Positions 16,285 through 24,901 of a DNA stretch of 64,000 nt are shown here, piece after piece. The notes below the pieces were generated by a model. The model had not been told where the DNA came from, did not search any database, and saw only the letters and a list, made by a program, of their open reading frames with translations. Made by a program: the position numbers and the translations under genes. How positions within the stretch are numbered: position 1 is the first letter of the stretch; every line of letters starts with the position of its first letter. Source of the stretch: an uncultured Lachnospiraceae bacterium (GTDB lineage: Bacteria; Bacillota; Clostridia; Lachnospirales; Lachnospiraceae); assembly GCA_902476265.1 (NCBI GenBank), contig CABSCP010000002.1, forward strand, positions 124,001 through 188,000. Direction: 5' to 3'.

Positions 16285-18344
16285 CAGTGATGGAAGAACG
16301 TTTTACCCTGGCGGCAGAGAGAATCGGACAGATCGCCGGGGAACAGGAGTTGGAAAATAGATTTCAGGCGTATTTTGCGGAGAATGCAGGATACCTTGCA
16401 ATCATGGCGGAAGAATGGAAATGGATTGCGTCGGGAAAGGCGAAAACAGCGGAGCTGATGGAGCTGCAGCGCCACAACGAGATCTGCTTCATCGATCTGA
16501 CAGGCAGGAATTACGAAACCAGCTATGCCAATCCCGCCTGGGCCGTAAAAATGCTGGGAGAAGAGTTCGGTCAGTTGCTCTGCGCCGTCTGTGCGGAACT
16601 GCACAGCCTTCCTGCTTTCGTGTATGAACAGGATCTGGAAGCGGTGACCATCCGGATGGAGCTTTTCCTGGAAATTTATCATGCGTTTGTCTATGAGGCG
16701 CAGGAAGGAAACAAGCTTCCTGCCGTAGAAGATATCCGGGAGATTTTCTATTGGTTTGCCAGCGACTATATGGAAATTGTGACGGAAAAAGCGGTCAGGG
16801 GTACGGTGGACTGGGAGCAGAATTTCGCCTTAAAAATTGTGGAGGAAAGCGATTTTGAGGATCTCAGATACCTGTTTTTCTACGGGGAATATATCGCGGA
16901 CAACCAGTGGAAAATGGCGGAGCATTTGAACGGCCTTTCCGAAGAGGAGATCCAAAAAATTGCGGACACCTATACGGAAGGCTATCGGAAAGGATTTGAA
17001 CTGGCGGGCAAGCCGCTGGAAAAGAAAAAGTCCGTGAATATCCGTTATCCGCTGGGGTTTGAACGGGTGGTGAAAAAGGCGGTGGCAAATTTCAGGGCCA
17101 TGGGCTTAGAGCCTGTGATCTACCGGGCTCCGTCCAGCTTTCTGGCAGGCAGAAGCGTGTATAAGAACGGCTATTTCGGCGCTTCGGTGAACAAACAGTT
17201 TGACTATGACCATGAAAATGACCAGGCCCTGTATCTGGATAAGAAATTTGTGCATCGGAAACTGGAATGCCGCCGGGCGGCATGGGAAACATACCGGGAA
17301 AAGGCAGCCCTGCATGCGGGACCGGCTGTCATCGAATGCTTTGGGGAAACCCCTTTTGAACCGGTGAACAAACCGGAAAAACTGCAGCTTTCCGAGGAGC
17401 AGCAGAAGCTTTCCGTGGAATATCAAAGCCAGGCCGGCGCCATGAACAACGAATTCATCAATCCGGAAGAACGCAGCTTTACCATCATTGCCTTTCCGGT
17501 ACCGGAAATCGGGGAAGACTTCCCGGCAGTCTTTGATGAAATTTTAAAGATCAATACCCTGGATTATCAAAAATATGCGGATATCCAACAGTGCATCATC
17601 GATACGCTGGACAAAGCGGCCTGGGTGCGGGTGAAAGGCAGCGGTGAAAACCGTACGGACTTAAAGGTGATGCTCCATCCTCTGAAAAATCCCGAAAAGG
17701 AGACGAATTTTGAAAACTGTGTGGCGGACGTGAATATTCCGGTGGGCGAGGTGTTCACTTCCCCCAGGCTTGCAGGGACAAACGGGGTGCTCCATGTGAC
17801 CCAGGTATACTTAAATGATTTGAAATATCTGGATCTGGAACTGACCTTTAAAGACGGGATGATTCAGGATTACCGCTGTAAGAATTTTGAAACGGAAGAA
17901 GAGAACAGAAAGCTCCTGCAGGACAACGTGCTGTTCCATCATGAAACCCTGCCCATCGGAGAATTTGCCATCGGTACCAACACCACCGCATACATGGCGG
18001 CAAGGCGGTTTGATATCAACGACAAGCTTCCCATTTTGATCGCCGAAAAAACAGGGCCTCACTTCGCGGTAGGCGATACCTGTTACAGCCACGAAGAGGA
18101 TATGATCACCTATAATCCCGACGGAAAAGCGATCATTGCCCGGGAAAATGAAGTTTCGGCCCTGCGCAGAACTGACCTTTCCAAAGCATACTTCAACTGC
18201 CATACGGATATCACTATCCCCTATGACGAGCTGGGAGAGCTGACCGCAGTGACAGAGGATGGCACGGAATATGCCATCATAAAAGACGGAAGATTCGTGC
18301 TGGAAGGGACGGAAGAACTGAATCTGCCATTCTTTGGGGCCTGA
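16281..18344 (+). CDS. M29-family aminopeptidase with a long N-terminal extension
   Basis: 687 residues; known M29 enzymes (AmpS, AmpT) are about 410. The C-terminal ~400 residues carry the metal ligands of the family: Glu in VGEVFTSP, Glu in GEFAIGTN, His and Tyr in GPHFAVGDTCYSH, and HTD in YFNCHTDITIPY. These residues bind the two metal ions that activate water to cleave N-terminal residues. The first ~280 residues are alpha-helical, acidic and not recognised. No signal peptide, so cytoplasmic. Start ATG overlaps the DUF6142 stop by four bases; another ATG lies at 16290. Confidence 0.82.
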   Translation: MTVMEERFTLAAERIGQIAGEQELENRFQAYFAENAGYLAIMAEEWKWIASGKAKTAELMELQRHNEICFIDLTGRNYETSYANPAWAVKMLGEEFGQLLCAVCAELHSLPAFVYEQDLEAVTIRMELFLEIYHAFVYEAQEGNKLPAVEDIREIFYWFASDYMEIVTEKAVRGTVDWEQNFALKIVEESDFEDLRYLFFYGEYIADNQWKMAEHLNGLSEEEIQKIADTYTEGYRKGFELAGKPLEKKKSVNIRYPLGFERVVKKAVANFRAMGLEPVIYRAPSSFLAGRSVYKNGYFGASVNKQFDYDHENDQALYLDKKFVHRKLECRRAAWETYREKAALHAGPAVIECFGETPFEPVNKPEKLQLSEEQQKLSVEYQSQAGAMNNEFINPEERSFTIIAFPVPEIGEDFPAVFDEILKINTLDYQKYADIQQCIIDTLDKAAWVRVKGSGENRTDLKVMLHPLKNPEKETNFENCVADVNIPVGEVFTSPRLAGTNGVLHVTQVYLNDLKYLDLELTFKDGMIQDYRCKNFETEEENRKLLQDNVLFHHETLPIGEFAIGTNTTAYMAARRFDINDKLPILIAEKTGPHFAVGDTCYSHEEDMITYNPDGKAIIARENEVSALRRTDLSKAYFNCHTDITIPYDELGELTAVTEDGTEYAIIKDGRFVLEGTEELNLPFFGA

Positions 18345-18437
18345 AAAGGGTGAGGCAGCTATCCCGGAAATTGTGGATAAAAGAAAGTTTCCTCCTGACG
18401 TATAACAGATATAAAGTTTTTTAATGAAATATGGGAA

Positions 18438-18481
18438 AACGGTGAAATGGATTTGAAAACAGACCATCTCGCCGTTTTTTT
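18438..18481 (+). terminator. Terminator after the M29 gene
   Basis: AACGGTGA plus ATGG pair with CCAT plus TCGCCGTT (one G-T pair and small bulges), followed by a run of T. Confidence 0.75.
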
Positions 18482-18487
18482 ATTCTT

Positions 18488-18515
18488 TTGGCATTAAAAG
18501 AGCATATTATACAAA
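18488..18515 (+). promoter_or_regulatory. Possible promoter of the small membrane gene trio
   Basis: TTGGCA (18488-18493), 16-base spacer, TACAAA (18510-18515), placed between the terminator and the first small gene. The -10 is not ideal. Confidence 0.4.
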
Positions 18516-18603
18516 AGCACATACAACATAGGGATATGGTGCTAAAATATATGATACATAGGATGAGATATGGATCAGATAACAGGAAGAAAGGAAGGAG
18601 AAT

Positions 18604-18855
18604 ATGATAAATTTAATTTGGTTTTTATCAATTATTTTAACTACATTTATTCAGATCTTCTTGACGAAAAAAAACAGTATATTTTATGGGATAATAATTC
18701 CGATCCTATATGCTGTCTTTTTTGCCTATGCTGCTTCCGATTTGGCAGGTATTGTTCCTGGATATGTATTGATTGGCTATCTGTTACCTGTTATTTGGCA
18801 TATACTTATTTTTGCTGTCTTTTATTTAAAGAAAGAAGCGGAGGGAAATGTATGA
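18604..18855 (+). CDS. Small hydrophobic membrane protein A (unknown)
   Basis: 83 residues, nearly all hydrophobic, with two or three membrane helices separated by FLTKKNS and a Pro/Gly turn, ending KKEAEGNV. Start ATG at 18604 follows AGGAAGGAG. Codon use is AT-rich (many ATA, TTT and TTA codons), unlike the GC-richer genes around it. Its last codons overlap the next gene by four bases (ATGA). No family recognised. Together with the next two genes it makes a coupled trio of small membrane proteins. Confidence 0.6.
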   Translation: MINLIWFLSIILTTFIQIFLTKKNSIFYGIIIPILYAVFFAYAASDLAGIVPGYVLIGYLLPVIWHILIFAVFYLKKEAEGNV

Positions 18856-19211
18856 AAACAGGAATGACAATATACGCTTTTCAGAACGGATACGGCGATC
18901 TGACAGATTTTACCCGGGAAGAGGAAGCGGTCTGGATGATTGCATTGATTCTGGGTGTGTTTCTGGGATATCTCTGTGGCAGATTTGGAAAGGGAATCTA
19001 CATGGTGTTCCTATGTGGTATTTATGTTTGCTACTGGTTTGGCCGTTTTTGGTCTACACTTAAGATGGTTTGGAATCCCGGTCCGGGGATATCTTATGGA
19101 GGCCCGATGCTGTATTTTAAGTATGGGGTACTGCTGTTTCCTGTAGTCTGGACGATATGCATCTACTACATATTTTATTTTGGAATAAAAAAAAGAAGGA
19201 AAAATCAATGA
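18852..19211 (+). CDS. Small membrane protein B (unknown)
   Basis: 119 residues from the ATG at 18852, which overlaps the stop of the preceding gene (ATGA), with GAGGG in front. A polar N-terminus (about 25 residues) precedes three membrane helices (IALILGVFLGYLCG; GIYMVFLCGIYVCYWFG; LLFPVVWTICIYYIF) and a basic tail KKRRKNQ. It is rich in Cys, Tyr and Trp within the helices. I recognise no family. Its stop overlaps the start of the third small gene. Confidence 0.6.
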   Translation: MKTGMTIYAFQNGYGDLTDFTREEEAVWMIALILGVFLGYLCGRFGKGIYMVFLCGIYVCYWFGRFWSTLKMVWNPGPGISYGGPMLYFKYGVLLFPVVWTICIYYIFYFGIKKRRKNQ

Positions 19212-19360
19212 TCAAGTTAATTGTTTTTTTATTGATGTTTGGTTTCATTATACGCCAGGTTACAGACAATCGTCCTTTTACAGGAGCGGTTGTCTTTTTT
19301 AGGATTTCTTTAATATTGCCTCCAAAATATTGCACAAATTCCCAAGGGGTTGTACGATAA
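19208..19360 (+). CDS. Small membrane peptide C (unknown)
   Basis: 50 residues beginning at the ATG at 19208, four-base overlap with the previous stop; AAGAAGG lies upstream. One hydrophobic N-terminal helix (MIKLIVFLLMFGFII) then a second weaker hydrophobic stretch and a polar end. It may be a third member of the coupled set or the decayed start of a larger gene. The lipoprotein gene starts 46 bases after its stop. Confidence 0.4.
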   Translation: MIKLIVFLLMFGFIIRQVTDNRPFTGAVVFFRISLILPPKYCTNSQGVVR

Positions 19361-19406
19361 ACGAAGAAACAGAACCGGATTTTCAAAAAGAAAAGGGGGC
19401 ATGGGG

Positions 19407-21212
19407 ATGAGAAAAAAGAGAATTGTATTTATCGGATTGCTTTTGGTCTGCCTCATGGCAGGATGCGCAAAAGAAGGTCCGTCTGCGGAAAAGCAGGAAT
19501 CCAAAAAGGAACCCGTATCGGAAAGCGAAATTTCACAGGACGAAGAGACAGCCACGGTTTCGGAGGATACAGGGGATCAGACGCTTTTTGAAGGGAAAGT
19601 CCTGACCGGAGAGGAAGAAGCGCTCTTTAAAAAGCTGCAGGAAGCTGTACAGGAGGAGGTGCTTTTATTTGAATGCGCCGATTTTGACGGAGACGGGACA
19701 AAGGAAGCCTTCGCTTTTACCGGAAGCGGGGAAAACGAAGTTCTGCAGGGAAGGCGCTGGTTTGTTACAAAAGACGGCGCACAGTCTTTAAAACCCCAGG
19801 CAGAGGATACGGAATATTTGCAGAAGCGCAGCGAAATCGTTCAACTGCCGGATCAGACAGCCTTGTGGGTGACGGAATCGGAGGGCGGGAGCGAAACGGT
19901 GTCCTGGCTGTGGGGGGGGCGGGAAGGCGTCCCGCAGGAGTGCGTGCTCTCCGGGAAGGGGCAGGATTTCAGGACAGAGGAGGATGGCTCGTATGTCCTG
20001 TATCTGAACAGCACAGATGTCAATGAGGACGGTACGGGGCGCAGCCAAAAACCCTGTTACTTCTATTATAAAGACGGCGCTTTTTGGGAATACGGTGCGC
20101 TGGCTGTCTCCTGGGAACAATTTTTGAACCTGCCGGGGGCACAGGAGTGTGTCGCTTCTTATCTGGATGAAAGTTACTGGATCCGGGATATTTTTTTGCG
20201 GGGCAACGGGTTGATACAGATTAATCTGAGAAATATAGCCCAAAACAGCAATCTGACATTGGAATGGAAGGATCAGGCGCTGGCAGTGAAGGAGGAGAAT
20301 GAAGGGATAACCGGTCTTTTAGTGGGAGAACTGGCTTCGGAGGAATGGTTTGGACCACAGGGCAGCCTTCAGGATCTTTGGCAGGAAAGACTTGCTGCTG
20401 AAAGGGCAGACGGCAGAATGGATGGTTTGCGGACAGATCGGGCAGGCTGGTATGATCTGGACGGGGACGGGGTGCCGGAAGAAATCCGATATACGGTATA
20501 TAGAGAGGATCCGGATGATGCCTATGCCAAAAGCGTTTCTCTTTTGGTCAATCAAAAAGAAGTGTGGAAAAGAGAACAGGAGGACACCTGTGATTTCCAG
20601 CTCTGGGTGTCGGATGTGAACCGGGAGGACGGCAAAAAAGAACTGATTTTAAAAGGGAGGCAGGAGAACGACTGCATTTCCCTTCTGAAAATTTTTGACT
20701 GGGAAAACGGGCGGCTGACGGAGCGGGGAGATCTCAGGGAAGTTCCTGTTTTCAACGGAGCCGGAAATATTTTCCGCATCGGTAACCGGGAAGAAGGTAG
20801 CGGTAATCCGATGCAGATTCCGGGAGACGGTTTTCTTACCCTGTGGGCGGATACGCCGGTTTATACGCTGGGACTGGGCAGCTACTATGTGAAGCTTTCC
20901 TTTATGGTGAGTGAGAAAGGAATCGAACCTGTGAACCGGGCGGAATATGAGGTGAAGGTGCCCTATGCAGAAGGGCAGCCTTATCCTTATACGGTAAAAC
21001 TTGCCACACCTTTCTATGAATCCAGCGAAAAGCATCCGGAAGGAGCGCCTTCCTTTATCGCAGAGCCGGGAGAGCAGATGAATTGTCTGGCGGTAGCGCC
21101 TGCCGTGGAAAACATGGTTTATGCAAAAATGAAACGGGTGAGTACCGGAGAAGTGGGGTGGACGCTGTTTTCTGAAACAGAACTGTTTGAAGAAACGCCT
21201 GCCTGGGGATGA
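19407..21212 (+). CDS. Lipoprotein with calcium-binding-like DxDGDG repeats
   Basis: 601 residues from the ATG at 19407, seven bases after AAGGGGG; an in-frame ATG at 19401 is too close to that site. It has a lipoprotein signal with lipobox CLMAGC, then an acidic Ser/Glu linker (residues ~25-75). Two loops, FDGDGTKEA and LDGDGVPEE, resemble FG-GAP/VCBS-type calcium-binding turns of beta-propeller-like proteins. The remainder is beta-rich with many aromatic residues. Surface-anchored; function unknown. It follows the small membrane trio and may be co-transcribed with it. Confidence 0.7.
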   Translation: MRKKRIVFIGLLLVCLMAGCAKEGPSAEKQESKKEPVSESEISQDEETATVSEDTGDQTLFEGKVLTGEEEALFKKLQEAVQEEVLLFECADFDGDGTKEAFAFTGSGENEVLQGRRWFVTKDGAQSLKPQAEDTEYLQKRSEIVQLPDQTALWVTESEGGSETVSWLWGGREGVPQECVLSGKGQDFRTEEDGSYVLYLNSTDVNEDGTGRSQKPCYFYYKDGAFWEYGALAVSWEQFLNLPGAQECVASYLDESYWIRDIFLRGNGLIQINLRNIAQNSNLTLEWKDQALAVKEENEGITGLLVGELASEEWFGPQGSLQDLWQERLAAERADGRMDGLRTDRAGWYDLDGDGVPEEIRYTVYREDPDDAYAKSVSLLVNQKEVWKREQEDTCDFQLWVSDVNREDGKKELILKGRQENDCISLLKIFDWENGRLTERGDLREVPVFNGAGNIFRIGNREEGSGNPMQIPGDGFLTLWADTPVYTLGLGSYYVKLSFMVSEKGIEPVNRAEYEVKVPYAEGQPYPYTVKLATPFYESSEKHPEGAPSFIAEPGEQMNCLAVAPAVENMVYAKMKRVSTGEVGWTLFSETELFEETPAWG

Positions 21213-21219
21213 AAAAGGG

Positions 21220-21248
21220 TTGCATCCGAAGAAAAAGTTTAGTACACT
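21220..21248 (+). promoter_or_regulatory. Promoter of the purEMND cluster
   Basis: TTGCAT (21220-21225), 17 bases, TACACT (21243-21248), about 90 bases before purE. The leader holds no purine riboswitch core. Confidence 0.55.
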
Positions 21249-21338
21249 GTATGGTGAAAAGTTCCGACATATTATGTTACCGTTCCCTGTGTGAGCGGTA
21301 AGTATTACATTTCATTTTATAACAGGAGGAAAACAAGT

Positions 21339-21845
21339 ATGGCACAGGTCAGCATTGTGATGGGCAGCGATTCCGATATGCCCGTAATGGCAAAGGCGGC
21401 GGATATTCTGGACAAATTCGGCATTTCCTATGAAATGCACATCATTTCCGCACATCGGATGCCCGATACATTTTTTGAGTATGCAAAGACAGCGGAAGAC
21501 AGAGGCATTAAAGTGATTATCGCAGGCGCAGGCATGGCGGCCCATCTGCCGGGTATGTGTGCGGCGCTGTTCCCGATGCCCGTCATCGGCATTCCGATGC
21601 ACACCACGTCCCTGGGCGGCCGTGATTCCCTCTATTCCATTGTACAGATGCCTTCCGGTATTCCGGTGGCTACCGTTGCCATTAACGGCGGCGCCAATGC
21701 CGGGATTCTGGCGGCCAAGATTCTGGCGGTTTCTGATTCCGCTCTGCTGGAAAAGCTGAAAGATTACAGCGCAGAGATGAAGGACGGCGTACAGGCAAAG
21801 GATGATAAGCTGCAGGAATGCGGTTGGAAGAATTACGGTAAATAA
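21339..21845 (+). CDS. purE: N5-carboxyaminoimidazole ribonucleotide mutase
   Basis: 168 residues from ATG 21339 behind AGGAGGA. Motifs of class I PurE are present: MGSDSDMPVM at the N-terminus, SAHRMPD (catalytic His), and GAGMAAHLPGM. It moves the carboxyl group on aminoimidazole ribonucleotide to give CAIR in purine synthesis. No purK gene lies in the window, so either it is elsewhere or the enzyme acts as a direct carboxylase. First gene of purE-M-N-D. Confidence 0.95.
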   Translation: MAQVSIVMGSDSDMPVMAKAADILDKFGISYEMHIISAHRMPDTFFEYAKTAEDRGIKVIIAGAGMAAHLPGMCAALFPMPVIGIPMHTTSLGGRDSLYSIVQMPSGIPVATVAINGGANAGILAAKILAVSDSALLEKLKDYSAEMKDGVQAKDDKLQECGWKNYGK

Positions 21846-21935
21846 AGAAGGCGTAAGCATTTTAAAACAATCATAGTGACACACATTCGGACGAATGAAA
21901 AAATACCGCGCGTCAGGCGCATTACGGAGGAGCAG

Positions 21936-22961
21936 ATGGATTACAAAAGTTCTGGAGTGGATATTGAAGCAGGATACAAATCGGTGGAACTGATGAAGGA
22001 ATATGTGAAGGGAACCATGAGGCCCGAAGTGCTGGGCGGTTTGGGCGGATTTTCCGGCGCATTTTCCCTGGAGAAAATAAAAGGCATGGAAAAGCCCACG
22101 CTGGTTTCCGGTACGGACGGTGTCGGCACCAAGTTAAAACTGGCATTTTTAATGGATAAACATGATACCATCGGCATCGACTGCGTGGCGATGTGCGTCA
22201 ACGATATCGCATGCGCCGGCGGCGAACCGCTGTTTTTCCTGGATTATATCGCCTGCGGTAAGAATGTGCCTGAGAAGATCGCGGCCATTGTAAAAGGAGT
22301 TGCGGACGGCTGCTGTCAGGCGGGCGCGGCGCTGATCGGCGGGGAAACTGCGGAACATCCCGGACTGATGCCGGAAGAGGAATACGATCTGGCCGGTTTT
22401 GCGGTAGGTGTTGTGGATGAGAAGGACCTGATCACGGGCGCAGATTTAAAGGCGGGCGATGTGCTCATCGGCATGGCCAGCTCCGGCGTACATTCCAACG
22501 GATTTTCCCTGGTGCGCAAAGTGTTTGAAATGACGGAAGAAAGCCTGAATACATACTATGACGAACTGGGCAGGACCCTGGGCGAAGCGCTCCTTTGTCC
22601 AACCAGAATTTATGTGAAAGCATTAAAAGCGGTGAAAGAAGCAGGCGTTACCATAAAGGCGTGCAGCCATATCACAGGCGGCGGTTTTTATGAAAATGTG
22701 CCCCGTATGTTAAAGGACGGGACCCGGGCTGTGGTGCGCAAGGACAGCTATGAGGTTCCTGCTATTTTCCGGCTTCTGGCGAAGAAGGGCAATATCGAAG
22801 AAGAAATGATGTACAATACTTATAACATGGGAATCGGCATGATGGTGGCAGTGGATCCGGCGGATGTGGACAAGACCATGGAAGCGATGAAGATGTCCGG
22901 CGAAACCCCTTATATCATCGGTTCCATTGAAGAAGGAGAAAAAGGAGTTACCTTATGTTAA
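21936..22961 (+). CDS. purM: Phosphoribosylformylglycinamidine cyclo-ligase
   Basis: 341 residues from ATG 21936, five bases after CGGAGG; an upstream extension to 21876 has no site and would not match the family start MDYKSSGVDI. Motifs: SGTDGVGTKLK (ATP/Mg), CVNDIACAGGEPLFF, and ITGGGFYENVPR. It closes the imidazole ring of AIR from FGAM, using ATP. It overlaps purN by seven bases. Confidence 0.96.
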   Translation: MDYKSSGVDIEAGYKSVELMKEYVKGTMRPEVLGGLGGFSGAFSLEKIKGMEKPTLVSGTDGVGTKLKLAFLMDKHDTIGIDCVAMCVNDIACAGGEPLFFLDYIACGKNVPEKIAAIVKGVADGCCQAGAALIGGETAEHPGLMPEEEYDLAGFAVGVVDEKDLITGADLKAGDVLIGMASSGVHSNGFSLVRKVFEMTEESLNTYYDELGRTLGEALLCPTRIYVKALKAVKEAGVTIKACSHITGGGFYENVPRMLKDGTRAVVRKDSYEVPAIFRLLAKKGNIEEEMMYNTYNMGIGMMVAVDPADVDKTMEAMKMSGETPYIIGSIEEGEKGVTLC

Positions 22962-23578
22962 GGCTTCTGGTATGCGTCTCTGGCGGAGGCACGAATCTCC
23001 AGGCAATCTTTGACGCCATTGATGCAGGAGAGATCCGCAACGCACAGGTGGCGGCGGTGATCAGCAACAATGCGAACGCTTATGCGCTGCAGCGCGCGAA
23101 AAACAGAGGGGTGGATGCTTTTTGCATCTCCCCCAAAAGTTTTGCAGACAGAGATGCCTTTTATGCTGCATTTGTGGAAAAAGCGAAGGAAATCCGTCCT
23201 GATCTGATCGTTTTGGCCGGCTTTTTAGTATCCATTCCCACCGCCATGATCGAGGCATTTCCGAACCGGATCATCAACATCCATCCGTCCCTGATCCCCT
23301 CCTTCTGCGGCAGGGGGTATTATGGCCTGCATGTCCATGAGGCGGTCCTTGCCAGAGGGGTGAAGGTGACAGGCGCTACCGTACATTTTGTGGATAACGG
23401 GATGGATACCGGTCCCATCATTTTACAGAAGGCTGTGGAAGTAAAGGACGGCGATACGCCGCAACAACTGCAGCTGCGCGTGATGGAAGAGGCAGAATGG
23501 AAGATTCTCCCCCGGGCGATTGATCTGATCGCAAACGGAAGGATTCAGGTTGTGGAAGGAAAGGCGATGATCCTATGA
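22955..23578 (+). CDS. purN: Phosphoribosylglycinamide formyltransferase
   Basis: 207 residues. The catalytic Asn and His are in INIHPSLIPSF and the catalytic Asp is in DNGMDTGPI; SGGGTNLQAI near the start binds the phosphate. It transfers a formyl group from 10-formyl-THF to GAR. Start overlaps purM and its stop overlaps purD (ATGA), so the set is translationally coupled. Confidence 0.96.
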   Translation: MLRLLVCVSGGGTNLQAIFDAIDAGEIRNAQVAAVISNNANAYALQRAKNRGVDAFCISPKSFADRDAFYAAFVEKAKEIRPDLIVLAGFLVSIPTAMIEAFPNRIINIHPSLIPSFCGRGYYGLHVHEAVLARGVKVTGATVHFVDNGMDTGPIILQKAVEVKDGDTPQQLQLRVMEEAEWKILPRAIDLIANGRIQVVEGKAMIL

Positions 23579-24855
23579 AAGTCTTAATTGTGGGAAGCGG
23601 CGGCAGGGAACATGCCATCGCAGTCAGCGTTGCAAAAAGCGAGAAAGTGGATAAAATTTACTGTGCGCCCGGCAATGCGGGAATCGGACAGATTGCAGAG
23701 TGTGTGCCCATCGGCGCCATGGAGTTTGACCGGCTGGCTTCTTTTGCCGTGGAAAAGGGGATTGACCTGGTGATCGTGGGCATGGATGATCCCCTGGTAG
23801 GCGGCCTTGTGGACGTGCTGGAGGCCCAGGGCATCCGCACTTTCGGCCCGAAGAAAAATGCGGCGATCCTGGAAGGCAGCAAGGCCTTTTCCAAGGATCT
23901 CATGAAAAAATACAACATCCCTACAGCGGGATATGAAACCTTTGAAAATGCCGAAGAAGCGTTGGAATATCTGCATACCAGCGCAGAGTTCCCTGTGGTG
24001 TTAAAGGCCGACGGCCTGGCGCTGGGGAAAGGCGTGCTGATCTGCAATAATATGCAGGAGGCGGAGAAAGGCGTCCGCGATATCATGACGGACAAGAAGT
24101 TCGGCACTGCCGGAAACCGGATGGTCATCGAAGAATTCATGACCGGCAGAGAGGTTTCCGTCCTTTCCTTTGTGGACGGCAAGACCATTAAAATTATGTC
24201 CTCCGCCCAGGATCATAAGCGGGCAAAGGACGGCGATCAGGGCTTGAATACCGGAGGAATGGGAAATTTCTCCCCTTCTCCGTTCTATACAAAAGAAGTG
24301 GATGATTTCTGCAAGAAACATATTTATCAGGCTACCGTGGATGCCATGGCGGCGGAAGGGCGTCCCTTTAAAGGCGTGATTTTCTTCGGCCTGATGCTCA
24401 CGGAGAAAGGGCCCAGAGTTCTGGAATACAATGCCAGGTTCGGCGATCCGGAGGCGCAGGTGGTGCTGCCCAGAATGAAAAACGATATCATCGATGTATG
24501 CGAAGCGTGTATCGACGGTACCCTGGACCGGATCGACCTGCAGTTTGAAGACAACGCGGCGGTATGCGTGGTGCTGGCATCCGACGGCTATCCCGTAAGC
24601 TATGAAAAGGGACTGCCCATCACAGGGCTTCAGAACTTTGACGGAAAAGAAGGGTATTACTGTTTCCATGCCGGCACAAAGCTGGCGGAAGACGGAAAAA
24701 CCATCCTGACAAACGGCGGCAGGGTGCTGGGCATCACAGCCAAAGGCGAAACCCTGAAGGAAGCCCGCAGGAAGGCCTATGAGGCGGTGGAATGGGTGGA
24801 CTTTGCAAACAAATACATGAGACATGATATCGGCAGGGCCATTGACGAAGCATAA
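23575..24855 (+). CDS. purD: Phosphoribosylamine-glycine ligase
   Basis: 426 residues, normal for PurD. GSGGREHAI opens the protein; KADGLALGKGV and the HKRAKDGDQGLNTGGMG region belong to the ATP-grasp fold; EYNARFGDPEAQ carries metal ligands. It makes GAR from phosphoribosylamine and glycine, supplying PurN. The start overlaps the purN stop by four bases. Confidence 0.96.
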   Translation: MKVLIVGSGGREHAIAVSVAKSEKVDKIYCAPGNAGIGQIAECVPIGAMEFDRLASFAVEKGIDLVIVGMDDPLVGGLVDVLEAQGIRTFGPKKNAAILEGSKAFSKDLMKKYNIPTAGYETFENAEEALEYLHTSAEFPVVLKADGLALGKGVLICNNMQEAEKGVRDIMTDKKFGTAGNRMVIEEFMTGREVSVLSFVDGKTIKIMSSAQDHKRAKDGDQGLNTGGMGNFSPSPFYTKEVDDFCKKHIYQATVDAMAAEGRPFKGVIFFGLMLTEKGPRVLEYNARFGDPEAQVVLPRMKNDIIDVCEACIDGTLDRIDLQFEDNAAVCVVLASDGYPVSYEKGLPITGLQNFDGKEGYYCFHAGTKLAEDGKTILTNGGRVLGITAKGETLKEARRKAYEAVEWVDFANKYMRHDIGRAIDEA

Positions 24856-24901
24856 AGCATTCCGGCGCCCTTGCGAACAGAAAGCAAATGAGGTTGAGAA
24901 A

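Noticed and set aside
21213..21338. Purine riboswitch or PurR box before purE
   Set aside because: No G-box core motif; a stretch resembling a PurBox (AAAGTTCCGACAT) matches only about 10 of 13 positions.
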